Notes: generated by a model not told the origin, from the sequence alone. Shown: positions 27,401 to 36,479, counted from the stretch's first letter. The stretch is DNA of 62,601 bases from a bacterium HR19 (GCA_002898315.1 BEHV01000011.1:1-62601); one strand, 5' to 3'. Made by a program: numbers and translations.

Positions 27401-27466
27401 AAAAGCTATACCGAAAATCAAAAACAGCAAAGCATTATCAGATACAAAAATAATCCACCTTTTCAC
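24434..27466 (-). CDS. CzcA/CusA-type heavy-metal RND efflux pump
   Basis: 1010-residue inner membrane proton antiporter with 12 expected membrane segments and two large periplasmic loops. The N-terminal LNVEAFPDPSPPVIEIVT followed by YPGRSAEEVERQITIPLE is the HME-RND signature. In the fourth membrane segment, DFGIIADISLLFVEN keeps the Asp, Asp and Glu of the CzcA-type DFGxxxDxxxxxxEN motif, favouring divalent cations (Zn, Co, Cd, Ni) over Cu/Ag. The GTG start is preceded by GGAGGTATCACC and overlaps the membrane-fusion gene stop by four bases (GTGA), so translation is coupled. It exports metal together with the two upstream genes. Confidence 0.9.
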   Translation of the reverse strand: MKRWIIFVSDNALLFLIFGIAFSVSCALFLRNLNVEAFPDPSPPVIEIVTLYPGRSAEEVERQITIPLEIALAGMRGLRRINSISLYGLSDIKCTFSYDVSYMQARQEVINRISIVSLPDNASPRIIPNPIGEVMRYAVVGNRDLMELRTIQDWVIARYLRTAEGVEDVPSYGGFIKAYVVEVKPENLIKYRLSLSNIIDALSNSNVNAGGRAIDFGSQYFLIRGLGLIRNLKDIENVVVAYKNGTPILIRDIGEVRIDNVPRTGIVGLNKDDDIVMGVVVLRRDAKSIPSIKSIKQKIKELNSLILPKDVKIVPFYERGKLVDTVIHKVSEIALLGITLVLFSIFLFLGDIKTAFFVGLVVPMSLIIALGIMAVRGESANFLSIAAIDFGIIADISLLFVENYFTNTRSYGPGKRALIQSTQEVGGLLVLSIILLGISFIPVFLMEGAEKRIFAPMVKTYLYAIGACIAITFTFLISVLTLFVKPKKEETPIVRILEKLYSRVLNKLVKLKGRWVVLQLTALAVLSILILKNLGLEFIPKMDEGNIYMRIIFPYSISLSEAYENAKKVRDILLSFPEIKTVNFKVGRPEDGTDPTGPFNTEYFVDLKPYSQWKRFKDKKELEKAIRKKVREIFPHVDVNISQYIQDNLDEVMTGVKGENAVKIFGDDIYILDKLANQLEERIKKVKGIEDVGVFREVGQPNLVIEADRDTLAAYGLSVEQLMDTVSAALGGKEATQVIEGDKRFSLLVILPEDLRQNPSKIGEIPVILPNGSYVNLSSLAKIYFSTGASFIYRENYKRYIPIKFSVVSKDLAGTVKKAQDEVKDVPLPEGYFMEWSGQFKSLVEALRRLSFSGSLSIVALFTFLYILNRSVKNTLIAMTGILFSLFGGAISLFVVGSPLSLSAMVGFVSIIGISVLNISFMMSAYKEHILNGLSPEESARRSASEKFRAVLLSSFTASLGLLPTTLSKGVGSQIQKPLAVVVVGGMFISGLLILLVIPALLKYIYVEGG

Positions 27467-28497
27467 GGTGATACCTCCAGGATAGGATTGGAGATCACTT
27501 TTTGTCCTTCTTGAACACCAATCAGAGCAACTCTTCCGTCTTCCAACTCTTTTACAAAAGTCACCTCTTTCTTTTCAATTCTGCCATCTTCAAGAAGGAA
27601 GACATAGAACTTGCCATTTTGATAGAGCAAAGCTCTTTTTGGGATCACCGCATAACGTCCCTTACCCACAAGTATATTTATATTGAAAAACATGTTTATT
27701 TTGAATGGTTCTTTCTCCGAAGGTTCTATATAAACCTTTGCTCTGTGAGTTTCAGGGTCAAGAACATCGCTAACATACTTGACTTTTCCCTCAAATTTCA
27801 TCTGCTGATATGTGCTTACAAAGAACTCCACTTCGTCTCCTACTTTTATTTTTGGAAGGTCTCTATCGGCAATAAGTGCGGTGATGACGATTTTGAGTGG
27901 ATTTGCTATGCTCAAAATTTCGGTTGTCTGATCTACCGGGTCTCCTATATGAGCGAGTATTTGATAGACAACGCCATCTATTGGAGATATAATATTGCTT
28001 ATGCCTAAGCCGCCGCCCAGTATTTTGAGTCGCTCCTCAACGCCTTTTAGCTGAGCTTTTAAGACCTCGTAGTTGGTTTCTGCCTCAATAAGTTCGCTCT
28101 TTGGTATAGCTCCTATCTCGTAAAGTTCTCTTTTGATTTTGAGAAACTTTTCCGCCTGAGATAGTTGTGCAGAAAGGGAGAGTTTTTGAGCGTACAAATC
28201 AGTAGTATCTGGTGCCTTCACCACAGCCAGAATCTGCCCTGCTCTTACATGTTCTCCCACACGAACTTTTATACTTTGAAGAGTTCCCGAAGTGCGCGAG
28301 GTTACCTTAACTACACCCTCTTTATCTGGCTGGACAAATCCTGTCGCTTCTACGAAATCTGGTATATCTTCAAAAACCACTTTTTCCACCTGGATTTTCT
28401 GTGAATTTTCGTTTTCGCGTACTTTTTCTCCACCCCCCTTAGAGCATGAGAAAATGATAAATAAAAAGGTCAAAATCGTTATGAGTTTAGTTTTCAT
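27463..28497 (-). CDS. RND efflux periplasmic adaptor (membrane fusion lipoprotein)
   Basis: 344 residues. The lipoprotein signal ends in LFIIFSC, so it is expected to be anchored in the inner membrane. SGTLQSIKVRVGEHVRAGQILAVV is the first half-lipoyl motif, the coiled-coil hairpin follows, and SPIDGVVYQILAHIGDPVD is the second half. It links the inner-membrane pump to the TolC-like channel. The ORF also has an ATG at 28503, but the purine-rich GGGGGA is nine bases from the ATG at 28497 and only three from the other, so the shorter start is chosen. It overlaps the channel gene upstream. Confidence 0.88.
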   Translation of the reverse strand: MKTKLITILTFLFIIFSCSKGGGEKVRENENSQKIQVEKVVFEDIPDFVEATGFVQPDKEGVVKVTSRTSGTLQSIKVRVGEHVRAGQILAVVKAPDTTDLYAQKLSLSAQLSQAEKFLKIKRELYEIGAIPKSELIEAETNYEVLKAQLKGVEERLKILGGGLGISNIISPIDGVVYQILAHIGDPVDQTTEILSIANPLKIVITALIADRDLPKIKVGDEVEFFVSTYQQMKFEGKVKYVSDVLDPETHRAKVYIEPSEKEPFKINMFFNINILVGKGRYAVIPKRALLYQNGKFYVFLLEDGRIEKKEVTFVKELEDGRVALIGVQEGQKVISNPILEVSP

Positions 28498-29701
28498 AAT
28501 CATCTTCCCCCGCGAGAATTTTCAATCTATAATAATTTTGGATATATAAATAGCGAGCTTGCAAAAAGGCGTTCATAAAACTCCTGTGAGTACGCAAAGT
28601 ATCAAGAAAATCAAGCGTTGAGATACCGCCCAAAAGATAAGCTTTTTTTGTCCTTTCCAAAAGGTCGTCCATAACAACTCTTCTCTCAAGGTAAGATTGA
28701 AAAATCTGCTTGCTCGCTTCGTAATCTTCAAAAGCCACAGAAATCTCTTTCTTTATACTTGCTTCCTCCCTTTTCAGAGATACAAGGAGCTGTTCTTTTG
28801 TAGCAAGAGCTGTTATAAGGTCACCCTGTCTCACATTAAAAACCGGAAGCAAAAGAGAAAGTCCAAAACCTATACCAGGTTTGTAGTTAACACCAAAGGA
28901 GTCATACTCCAATCCCACAGATATATCTGGAAATCTGTAAGCTCTTATAAGTTTGACCTCATAATCTAACGATTTGATCTGCTCCTGAATGGCTTTGATG
29001 CTTTCGCGTCTTTGTATAGATTTCTCTATAAGTTCATCAAGTTTTACTTCTTCCGGAATTTTCTCAGTATCTGCTGGCTGGTATTCACCCCCACCTAAGT
29101 AAAAGTTGAACTCCTCAAGGTCTCTTTTATAGGTAGCGGAAGCCTGGGTGAGAGCTTTTTTAAGTTCAAGTTCATAAAGCTGTAGCTTCAGAAAATCTAT
29201 AACACTTATAAGTCCAGATTTCTGCTTCTGCTCCTGGATAGCTAATATCTTTCCAAAGTCCTCAAGGTCTTTTTGAAGGTATTCAAGATAAGCTCTATCG
29301 GCAAGTGCCTGAAAGTAAGCATAAATAAGTCCCAAACTCAAAAATCTGATAAAGCTCCCTTTCAGGTATTCCGTAGTTCTCAATTGATATAATGCAGATA
29401 GTTTTCTGTATCTTCTTTTATTTCCGAGCTCTATGGGTTGATCTATTCTCACCGAAAACAGCGTATTAGAATGGTCATAAACTATATGTTTCCCGCCGAA
29501 AGTAAGTCCCGTGTAATTCACTGAAAGAACAGGATTTTGAAAAAGTGCGGACTGAATATATTCTCCCTCGCTCTTTTTTACCTCATACTCAAACATTTTT
29601 GCGTCATAGTTTTTTTCTTTAAGGAGTTTCAGAGCTTCTCTCAACCCTATCTCTCCACCCAAAGGTAAAACCGCAATAATAAAGATAAAAAAAAAGTCCA
29701 T
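28487..29701 (-). CDS. TolC-family outer membrane efflux protein
   Basis: 404 residues, of the outer-membrane efflux protein family that forms the exit duct of tripartite pumps. A short signal peptide (FFFIFIIAVLPLGGE) is followed by LREALKLLKEKNYD and two structurally repeated halves with long amphipathic helices (for example AYFQALADRAYLEYLQKDL). The pattern LGGISTLDFLDTLRTHRSF near the end is typical of CusC/CzcC proteins. It is the first gene of the efflux operon. The ATG is used rather than the TTG just before it. Confidence 0.85.
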   Translation of the reverse strand: MDFFFIFIIAVLPLGGEIGLREALKLLKEKNYDAKMFEYEVKKSEGEYIQSALFQNPVLSVNYTGLTFGGKHIVYDHSNTLFSVRIDQPIELGNKRRYRKLSALYQLRTTEYLKGSFIRFLSLGLIYAYFQALADRAYLEYLQKDLEDFGKILAIQEQKQKSGLISVIDFLKLQLYELELKKALTQASATYKRDLEEFNFYLGGGEYQPADTEKIPEEVKLDELIEKSIQRRESIKAIQEQIKSLDYEVKLIRAYRFPDISVGLEYDSFGVNYKPGIGFGLSLLLPVFNVRQGDLITALATKEQLLVSLKREEASIKKEISVAFEDYEASKQIFQSYLERRVVMDDLLERTKKAYLLGGISTLDFLDTLRTHRSFMNAFLQARYLYIQNYYRLKILAGEDDYEN

Positions 29702-29920
29702 CAATAAATCTCTTTTAATTTACCTAAATGAAACAAGATATTTTTCAAAACCTTTTCGGGAAACTTGAAAAAAAAGAAAAATCAGAACAAAAAAAATGAT
29801 TGAAAAATAAAAAATTTCAAAAAATAAGGGAAATAGCTCCGAAATTATCAAAGGAGAGGTTATCGAAAAAATCAAAAAAATAAAATAAAAAGTAGAGCAA
29901 AAGCATAAACTCTTAACTTT

Positions 29921-32629
29921 ATGATAAATCTCCTCTCAACCTTAATCATTTTGATGAGAAGCTTTGCATTTCAATTTGAATCAGAAAAATTTCTGACTGC
30001 AAAAGTAAAAGATATAAAAATATATTACGAAGAAGCGCTCTCACCGGTCATACCCTATATTTATGAAAATCTAAAATCCGCGGTTGAATATGCAGAAGAA
30101 AAGTTCGGGAAAGAGAGAATAAATTTCAAACTTGTTATATCATTCAAAGAAGATGAGTTCACAGTAGAAAGGTTCTTCACACCTTCACCCATAATATACA
30201 TAAACTATGGCGGTACAAGAATAGATAAAGACCCGTTCTTAATCTCGCTCGCTTCAAAAACGAAAAAAGCGGTCTTCATGTCCGCAGTAGGAGATATCCC
30301 ACATTTCCTCCCAAAATACGCAAGAGTTATTCAAGGAGATTTCTTTCTCTCACCTGAAATCATCTCGGCATTCGGAGAATACGGAGTTATTGACCAGAAC
30401 TTTCCTCAATATCCCTTTTTCGGCTCAAACTTAGCTCAAACCATAAAGTTCATTGAGTTAAAATACGGACAAAAAGAAGTAAACAGCATATTTTTAGAAG
30501 GCAAAATTTTTCCCAACACACTGAAAAATTATGAAAAAGAGTTCAGAGAATGGAAGAGAAAGAGAATTGAAGAGATAAACAGGGCAAAATCCGCATTTGG
30601 AGTCAAAATAGCAAATCCCGAAAATGTCTTTGATTTCCCCTCAATAGGAGTAGTCATCTTCCCTCCCGATGAGATTATAACAACAAAGATGAACGGCGAG
30701 ATATTCTCTTCAAAAAAAGGAGTTATATTCAAAAGAAACGGAGGGTATCTCATAAACGGGAGACAAAACATCATTGTTTTTGATTCAAAAGATAAAGACG
30801 GATTTTTCAGAACATTTATCATAGACGAAAAAGGAAAAGCTCACAAATTAGAAGAAAAAAGAGCGTGGTATCCAGATATATATCTTTCAGAAGGAGGAAA
30901 AAACGGAAAGATCTTTTTTGTGAAGAAAAATTTAACTTATGATGAACTATGCTTTGTAGAGTTTCAGAGAAAAGAAGATAATTTCTTCTTTGGAGAGAAA
31001 ATATGTCCTCTGAAATCAGAAGTGGCGGAAGAGTTTTTAACACCATCTATATCAGAAGACGGAAGATTTATCGCTTTTTCTGTCATAAGAAGAAATGGTT
31101 TTTGCGATATAGCAGTTCTTGACAGCTTCTCAAATTCTTTAAGCTACATAACGCAAGATGAAGAGCCGGACCTCTTCCCTTCGTGGTATGAAGGGAAATT
31201 GGTATTCTCATCGTTCAGAGAAGGAAAGTTCAGCATATACTCGTTTGATGGCAAAGAATTTTCAAAAATACTTGAAGGAGAAGAAAACATACTTTTCGCA
31301 AAAATCAAAGATAACGAAATCTACTCTGTTTTTGAAGAAGAAGGAAAGTTCTTTATCTCAAAAAACAAGATTGAAACAAATGAAAAAGCAGACATCAAAA
31401 GAAGGTCGGTTGTTTTATTCTCACCATCTTCACCCAACTCGGAAAAAGAAGGTATAAAATTTGAGAGGTTCGGAATAAGTCAGCCGAAAATCTTTTTTTC
31501 AAGCGGAGGTTTTCTTGCAGGAAGCTTCAACTTGTTTTTATCTGACTCAATTTTTACAAATCCCCTATACCTTCAGGTAAATATAAGAACAAATATTTTC
31601 AGGTCGCCAGATTCTATATCTTTTGGCTCAGAACCAGCAAATATCTACTTTCAAGACAGAGGAAACTTCTTCGGACTTTCTTTCTACACCTTCATAAGAA
31701 AATTCCAACCGAATTTATTTTTCAGGGTATCTTATGAACCATCTGGCATATTCATAAGGAGGGTTTCTGAAAAATCAAATAACGAATACGAGTTCATTCC
31801 CGAAAGTATATTTTCATCTCAACTTATTTTCTTCCATAAAATCGGGATGACGTTTTTGCTCTTTGGCGGAAATGGAGGAAATATAAGCGGTAAAATTCCC
31901 GAAATAAACTCGGCTTTCTGGGATTCTGTAAGAGATGAGTATAGGAAATTCGGTTCAGGGACTTTTTTCAATATTGAAGGCGGGGGAGTTGTGAGAACCG
32001 CAAGAAGAACCTTTACTCTTGAAGATGGAGCAGACCTGAAAATATTTTTCGGGTTATCAAAATTTTTTAACGATCCATCAATATCTCCCTTCTCTGAGTT
32101 CTCGTTTTCTTATTTTTCTCCCAGGTTCAGCTTTCTTGTTCTCTCTGCAAACATAAACGGGTTTTTCGGACCAAAACTCAAAACACGAGCTATGGAAACA
32201 ATTGGCTCAAAAGATATACCTTACTACTTTGACCCACCTTATAATCTCAGCCCGCTTTTGAAGTTCGGACTTTACCAGTTCCTACCAGAAGACCTGAAAT
32301 ACGACATAGGAGTAATAAGAGGAGTGAGAATAAGGAGAGGACAGTTTTTCGCTGTATCAAGCATTTACCCCGTGATAAACATTCTTTACAGAGAAGATAT
32401 AAGTTCAGTCATATCTATAAACTCTCTGAATTTTATACCCTTTTCATCTTTTGCGATTTTAAAAGATATACTTGGAAGAATAGAAAGTTTAATAAGTTTC
32501 GGCTCTGAAATTGAGATAAACTCTGTTTTATTCTTCTCTGTACCAACCACATTCAAACTTGGCTTTGCAAATGGTGAGGTTAAAGAGTTTTACTTTCTTA
32601 TATTCATCACCCCGGGAGCTACAAGATAG
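29921..32629 (+). CDS. Large exported protein: TolB-like propeller segment and probable outer membrane barrel
   Basis: 902 residues, no confident family. An N-terminal hydrophobic segment (INLLSTLIILMRSFAF) suggests export. Residues ~20-230 resemble in outline the peptidase-MA-like (gluzincin) domain that precedes TolB-like propellers, but no HExxH is present. Residues ~370-460 contain PD40/WD40-like repeats: PSISEDGRFIAFSVIRR followed by DIAVLDS, and SWYEGKLVFSSFREGKFSIY. From ~residue 515 to the end, alternating aromatic and polar strands (LFFRVSYEPSGIFIRR, FSFSYFSPRFSFLVLSA) look like an outer membrane beta barrel. Function unknown; surface protein processing or assembly is possible. No SD; the divergent 219-base upstream gap is A-rich without a clear promoter. 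Confidence 0.6.
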   Translation: MINLLSTLIILMRSFAFQFESEKFLTAKVKDIKIYYEEALSPVIPYIYENLKSAVEYAEEKFGKERINFKLVISFKEDEFTVERFFTPSPIIYINYGGTRIDKDPFLISLASKTKKAVFMSAVGDIPHFLPKYARVIQGDFFLSPEIISAFGEYGVIDQNFPQYPFFGSNLAQTIKFIELKYGQKEVNSIFLEGKIFPNTLKNYEKEFREWKRKRIEEINRAKSAFGVKIANPENVFDFPSIGVVIFPPDEIITTKMNGEIFSSKKGVIFKRNGGYLINGRQNIIVFDSKDKDGFFRTFIIDEKGKAHKLEEKRAWYPDIYLSEGGKNGKIFFVKKNLTYDELCFVEFQRKEDNFFFGEKICPLKSEVAEEFLTPSISEDGRFIAFSVIRRNGFCDIAVLDSFSNSLSYITQDEEPDLFPSWYEGKLVFSSFREGKFSIYSFDGKEFSKILEGEENILFAKIKDNEIYSVFEEEGKFFISKNKIETNEKADIKRRSVVLFSPSSPNSEKEGIKFERFGISQPKIFFSSGGFLAGSFNLFLSDSIFTNPLYLQVNIRTNIFRSPDSISFGSEPANIYFQDRGNFFGLSFYTFIRKFQPNLFFRVSYEPSGIFIRRVSEKSNNEYEFIPESIFSSQLIFFHKIGMTFLLFGGNGGNISGKIPEINSAFWDSVRDEYRKFGSGTFFNIEGGGVVRTARRTFTLEDGADLKIFFGLSKFFNDPSISPFSEFSFSYFSPRFSFLVLSANINGFFGPKLKTRAMETIGSKDIPYYFDPPYNLSPLLKFGLYQFLPEDLKYDIGVIRGVRIRRGQFFAVSSIYPVINILYREDISSVISINSLNFIPFSSFAILKDILGRIESLISFGSEIEINSVLFFSVPTTFKLGFANGEVKEFYFLIFITPGATR

Positions 32630-32710
32630 CAGGAGCCCTAACCCAAGATAAGTGAAAAGTGATACAAAAATTACGAAAAAATGTTTTTAATGACTAAATT
32701 ATTTTAATAC

Positions 32711-32719
32711 TGCTATAAA
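32711..32719 (+). promoter_or_regulatory. Extended -10 promoter of the GGDEF/EAL gene
   Basis: TGCTATAAA matches the extended -10 TGnTATAAT in all but the last base. ATGACT lies 18 bases upstream of TATAAA as a fair -35. The predicted start is about five bases before the ATG at 32731, although AAGGA (32718-32722) could serve as a weak SD. Confidence 0.5.
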
Positions 32720-32730
32720 GGACGGGGATT

Positions 32731-34419
32731 ATGAAACGGGGTGGAAATATCGCAAGAGAAAAGATAGCCAGAGAAAAAGAGAAAGCAAAAGCTCCCGAAA
32801 TATATGAATCAGAAAAAACAGAGCCAAATGGCAAAGCTACAAAAGAAGAGAACTTAAACCGGGAAAACAATGAAGAACTGAAAATTTTCATTTCAGAAAA
32901 AATTTCAAAAAAAAACAGAGCAAAAATTTTGAACGAGCTTTCAAATTTCTTCTCAATATACGAAACAAAAATAATAGACCGCTCTGACATAGCCATACTA
33001 TCTGAAAAAGAGATTGACAAAGTAAAAGAAAATACACCATCAATACTCCTTATCAGCGAAAAAACAAGAAAAATTAATCCAGAACTGGCAGAAAAAGGCA
33101 TATTTGATGTCATAACTTCAAGAGACATTCTGAAAAAACTATCATTTTCTGTGAAATCTCTGATAAAATCTTTGAAAAAGCAAAATTCAGTATCAGAGGG
33201 CAGAATAGATACCCTGCTCAAAGTAGAAGAAGAGATTGAAAAAAACAGAAACTCAACATATATTCTCCTTGCAGTACAAATCTGCAATTTTGATTCAATT
33301 GTGATTCTTTTTGGGGAGAAAATGTCTCAAAGGATTTCAAACTACACAGAAAAAATACTGAAAGATATTGGAGGAGAAAAGCTAATAGGAAAAATCTCCG
33401 AAAGAAAATTTGTATTGCTCAAAAAAGCGGAAAAACAAGATTATGAATCGGCTTTGAAAGAAGCAGAATCATTAGCGAAAAGAATAATAAAAAATTTTGA
33501 AGACATTCAGAAAGCTTATGAAAAGGAAATAAATATTCCCCTAAACATAGGAGTAGCGATATACCCTTACGATAGTGATAAGGCGGAAGAACTCATCCAT
33601 CTCGTAGAAGAACTGATAATAAAAGATACGAGCGAGTCAAAAATAAGTTTTGTATCAGATGAGATGAAAAACAGAAAATATATTAAGGTTAAAATTTTGA
33701 ATCAGCTATCGCGTGCAATAGAAGAAAAAAGATTACTTTTTGCATTTCAGCCAGTTTATGAAGCAAAAACGATGAAATTAAAAATGCTTGAAGTTCTCCT
33801 CAGATGGAAAGGAGAAGAAATAAATCCAGAAGACATTCTTGAAGCAACACATATATCTGGACTTGAGAAAAAACTAATAGAATACGTGTTCGTGAACTTA
33901 TGCGAGATTTTCCAGAAGATAAAAAAGTATGATTTTTCAGTAAATCTTCACATGAGAAACCTCACAAAAGGAGTAGTATATAAGATTATGAATATACTTT
34001 CATATTACGGGGTTCCACCTACGAATATATGTATTGAGATAAGTGAAAAGAGCAAACAAGATGAAATAATTGAAAATAAACCAAACCTCATTATGCTCAA
34101 AAACATAGGAATGAAAATAGCTATTGATGACTTTGGTTCAAAAGAAAGCTCTATATTCCAACTACGAGAGATACCAGCAGATATAGTGAAGGTAGATAGA
34201 GAAATCGTAAAATTTCTGACATCTGATGAAGAAGAAAAAAGAAAATTCGCCGAATCTGTATTCCTTATGCTGAAAGGAACGGGTAAAAAAATAGTAGTAG
34301 AAGGTATTGAGAAAGAAGAAGAGCTTAAAGAATCAATAAGGTTGGGAGCAGATTTCGTTCAGGGGTTCTTACTTTCCCACCCTATCGGAGAGGAAGAACT
34401 ACTTTCTATGATAACATAA
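32731..34419 (+). CDS. Cyclic-di-GMP phosphodiesterase, EAL with degenerate GGDEF
   Basis: 562 residues. A charged ~45-residue N-terminus leads into a region (~50-140) with receiver-like alternation but no clear phospho-acceptor. A GGDEF-like domain (~165-300) has KISERKF in place of the GGDEF signature, so it is unlikely to make c-di-GMP. The EAL domain (~318-562) keeps the catalytic set: EVLLRW, Asn in SVNLHMRNL, Glu in CIEISEK, DDFGSKESS, VKVDREIV, VVEGIEKEEEL and VQGFLLSHP. It is therefore probably an active phosphodiesterase, with the GGDEF part sensing GTP or serving as scaffold. No membrane segment is visible. Confidence 0.85.
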   Translation: MKRGGNIAREKIAREKEKAKAPEIYESEKTEPNGKATKEENLNRENNEELKIFISEKISKKNRAKILNELSNFFSIYETKIIDRSDIAILSEKEIDKVKENTPSILLISEKTRKINPELAEKGIFDVITSRDILKKLSFSVKSLIKSLKKQNSVSEGRIDTLLKVEEEIEKNRNSTYILLAVQICNFDSIVILFGEKMSQRISNYTEKILKDIGGEKLIGKISERKFVLLKKAEKQDYESALKEAESLAKRIIKNFEDIQKAYEKEINIPLNIGVAIYPYDSDKAEELIHLVEELIIKDTSESKISFVSDEMKNRKYIKVKILNQLSRAIEEKRLLFAFQPVYEAKTMKLKMLEVLLRWKGEEINPEDILEATHISGLEKKLIEYVFVNLCEIFQKIKKYDFSVNLHMRNLTKGVVYKIMNILSYYGVPPTNICIEISEKSKQDEIIENKPNLIMLKNIGMKIAIDDFGSKESSIFQLREIPADIVKVDREIVKFLTSDEEEKRKFAESVFLMLKGTGKKIVVEGIEKEEELKESIRLGADFVQGFLLSHPIGEEELLSMIT

Positions 34420-34433
34420 TTGAATTTGCGCAA

Positions 34434-35384
34434 TCAGGGAGAAAGTATATCTCCGATTTTCATTCGCAGACCGTTTATGAAATCTCTGCCAGAAACTATG
34501 GAACGACCGGGTCTTTGAACTTTGCTGAGTCCAATCTGACTCCCATCACCACAGATAACCCAAACTATATCTCCTTCAATATCAACGATTTTTCCCGGTT
34601 CTCCTTCTGAAACCTTTTTGTTCTTGAAAAAAAGCTCGTGGATTTTGATGATTTCACCATTTATTTTTGTGTATATTTTTGGCCAGCGACAGAAAGCTCT
34701 CATCTTACGCCATATATACTCGGCTCTATCTTTGAAAGAAAAAAAACCGTCTTCTTTTTTTATGGCTCTTGCCCAGCTTGCCATTGATTCATCTTGCTCT
34801 GTCAAAGTGAAATTCCCATATTCCACCATCTCTATCGCTCTACATATAAGGTCAGAACCTAAACCAAAAAGCTTCTCTGAAAGATAACAGAAATCCTCAT
34901 CTCCCGAAAGCTTTATTTTCTCCTGAACCAGTATGTATCCTGAATCAACTTTTTTTTCAAGAGTGCATATTGTGCAACCTGCCTCTTCATCTCCGCTCAG
35001 TATAGTCCACTGCACAGGAGCTGGACCTCTCCACCTTGGCAAAAGTGAAGGATGAACATTCAACCTTCTTTCAGAAGGCAAAAGAGAAAGAATTCTTTCT
35101 GGAATTATCTTACCATAAGAAGCTACGACAAAAAAATCGGGAGAAAAACTTTGAATTTCAGTTTTCACAATCTCCCAGTTTTCATCTTCAAAAAAAAGAA
35201 TTTTGTTCTCAACACAGAACTTTTTGACATCGTTTGGCAAAAGTTGAAGTCCCCTACCCTTTGGTTTATCGGGAGAAGTTATAACAAGAACAGAAAATCC
35301 TTCATAGATGAGCTTTTTGAGAACAATCAAAGATAAATCTGAATTCCCAAAAAAAACCACTCTCTTTTTTCTTTCAGAACTCAT
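34434..35384 (-). CDS. fmt: Methionyl-tRNA formyltransferase
   Basis: 316 residues. It formylates initiator Met-tRNA. FFGNSDLSLIVLKKL opens the formyltransferase domain, and LNVHPSLLPRWRGPAPVQWT with KVDSG supplies the catalytic Asn, His and Asp. The C-terminal OB-like tRNA-binding domain is present. A TTG at 35396 would add four residues; the ATG giving MSSERKKRVVFFGN is preferred. It lies 28 bases downstream of the P1 peptidase start on the same strand. Confidence 0.95.
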   Translation of the reverse strand: MSSERKKRVVFFGNSDLSLIVLKKLIYEGFSVLVITSPDKPKGRGLQLLPNDVKKFCVENKILFFEDENWEIVKTEIQSFSPDFFVVASYGKIIPERILSLLPSERRLNVHPSLLPRWRGPAPVQWTILSGDEEAGCTICTLEKKVDSGYILVQEKIKLSGDEDFCYLSEKLFGLGSDLICRAIEMVEYGNFTLTEQDESMASWARAIKKEDGFFSFKDRAEYIWRKMRAFCRWPKIYTKINGEIIKIHELFFKNKKVSEGEPGKIVDIEGDIVWVICGDGSQIGLSKVQRPGRSIVSGRDFINGLRMKIGDILSP

Positions 35385-35412
35385 AAATAAAAACAAAAAT
35401 CAAAATTATTAG

Positions 35413-36372
35413 CTACTTGTGGATATCTTTGTAAGATGGGACTCCTCCGAGTGATTCAGCATATTTTACAGCGTTCAAAATTGCTTTTTTTGCTAACCTG
35501 TAGAACTCACCGAATACATCAAATAAACTCACTCCCGTTTTCATTCCGCAGGATACCGCAAAGGATATATCGCCGTCAAAAGGGGTATGAGCGGGCTTTA
35601 CGGTATGTGAAACAGCAGAACTCAGAGCTTGGGCGAGAATCCAGAGTTCAGGAGCAGAAAAAACGCCCTCTGAAAAACCAACAACAATAACAGTAGATGA
35701 GGAAAAATACTCTTCGGGATACTTCGGAGGATGGAAAAACCCTTCTTCAACAAAGTCAAATAATCTTCCGTCCTTTCTCACTCCTGCGATTATTTTGCCG
35801 TCTTCAACTATGTTTCCGAAGGCATTTACGACAGTGAAGACCGCGTTTTTTACATCAACTCCGCCAAAATTTCTTTCAGACCAAGCTATACCCAACCCTC
35901 CTTTTGTTGCGTTTGGGACACCGAAAAGCTTTCCGACCGTTGCTCCTGTTCCCGCTCCAACACTTCCCTGCTCGTTTTCATCTATTGCGTATGAAAGAGA
36001 AAGACAAGCTTTATAAATTTGTTCAGGAGAAGGGGGGACTGGATTTCCTATCGTCAGGTCAAATATACACGCAGACGGCACTCTGGGGACTTTGAACTTT
36101 CCGAAACCGAAACCGACACCTCTTTCTTTCAGGAACTCAACAACTCCGCTCGCTGAGTTCAACCCGAAAGCGCTCCCTCCACTTAAAAACAGGGCGTCTA
36201 CTCCCAAAGATATATGAGGGTGAAGAAGGGAATCTATCTGCCGTGTTGTTTGTGCTCCGCCTCTTTTATCTGCTGAACACAAAAGCGGCTCATCAAAAAC
36301 AAAAATTGTCGCACCCGTTATGTTCTCTTTATCTGTGAAGTTAGCAAACCTTACCTTTGGTATTGAAAACAT
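35413..36372 (-). CDS. P1 (S58/DmpA) family peptidase
   Basis: 319 residues. The family comprises self-cleaving N-terminal-nucleophile aminopeptidases such as DmpA and beta-peptidyl aminopeptidase. GSAFGLNSASGVVEFL, GSVGAGTGATVGK, and HTPFDGDISFAVS are diagnostic and in order. The expected autocleavage site lies before SSTVIVVG (about residue 225), where Ser or Thr would become the nucleophile. No signal peptide is visible, so it should be cytosolic. The natural substrate is unknown. Confidence 0.85.
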   Translation of the reverse strand: MFSIPKVRFANFTDKENITGATIFVFDEPLLCSADKRGGAQTTRQIDSLLHPHISLGVDALFLSGGSAFGLNSASGVVEFLKERGVGFGFGKFKVPRVPSACIFDLTIGNPVPPSPEQIYKACLSLSYAIDENEQGSVGAGTGATVGKLFGVPNATKGGLGIAWSERNFGGVDVKNAVFTVVNAFGNIVEDGKIIAGVRKDGRLFDFVEEGFFHPPKYPEEYFSSSTVIVVGFSEGVFSAPELWILAQALSSAVSHTVKPAHTPFDGDISFAVSCGMKTGVSLFDVFGEFYRLAKKAILNAVKYAESLGGVPSYKDIHK

Positions 36373-36479
36373 AAATCAATCCGAAGCAAAAATACACTTC
36401 CCATCAAATCATTAAAAGATTATTAAAATAAAAAATTTTTGCTTAATTTGACAAACTTTTTTAAAGGTTTTGCTTTCTT

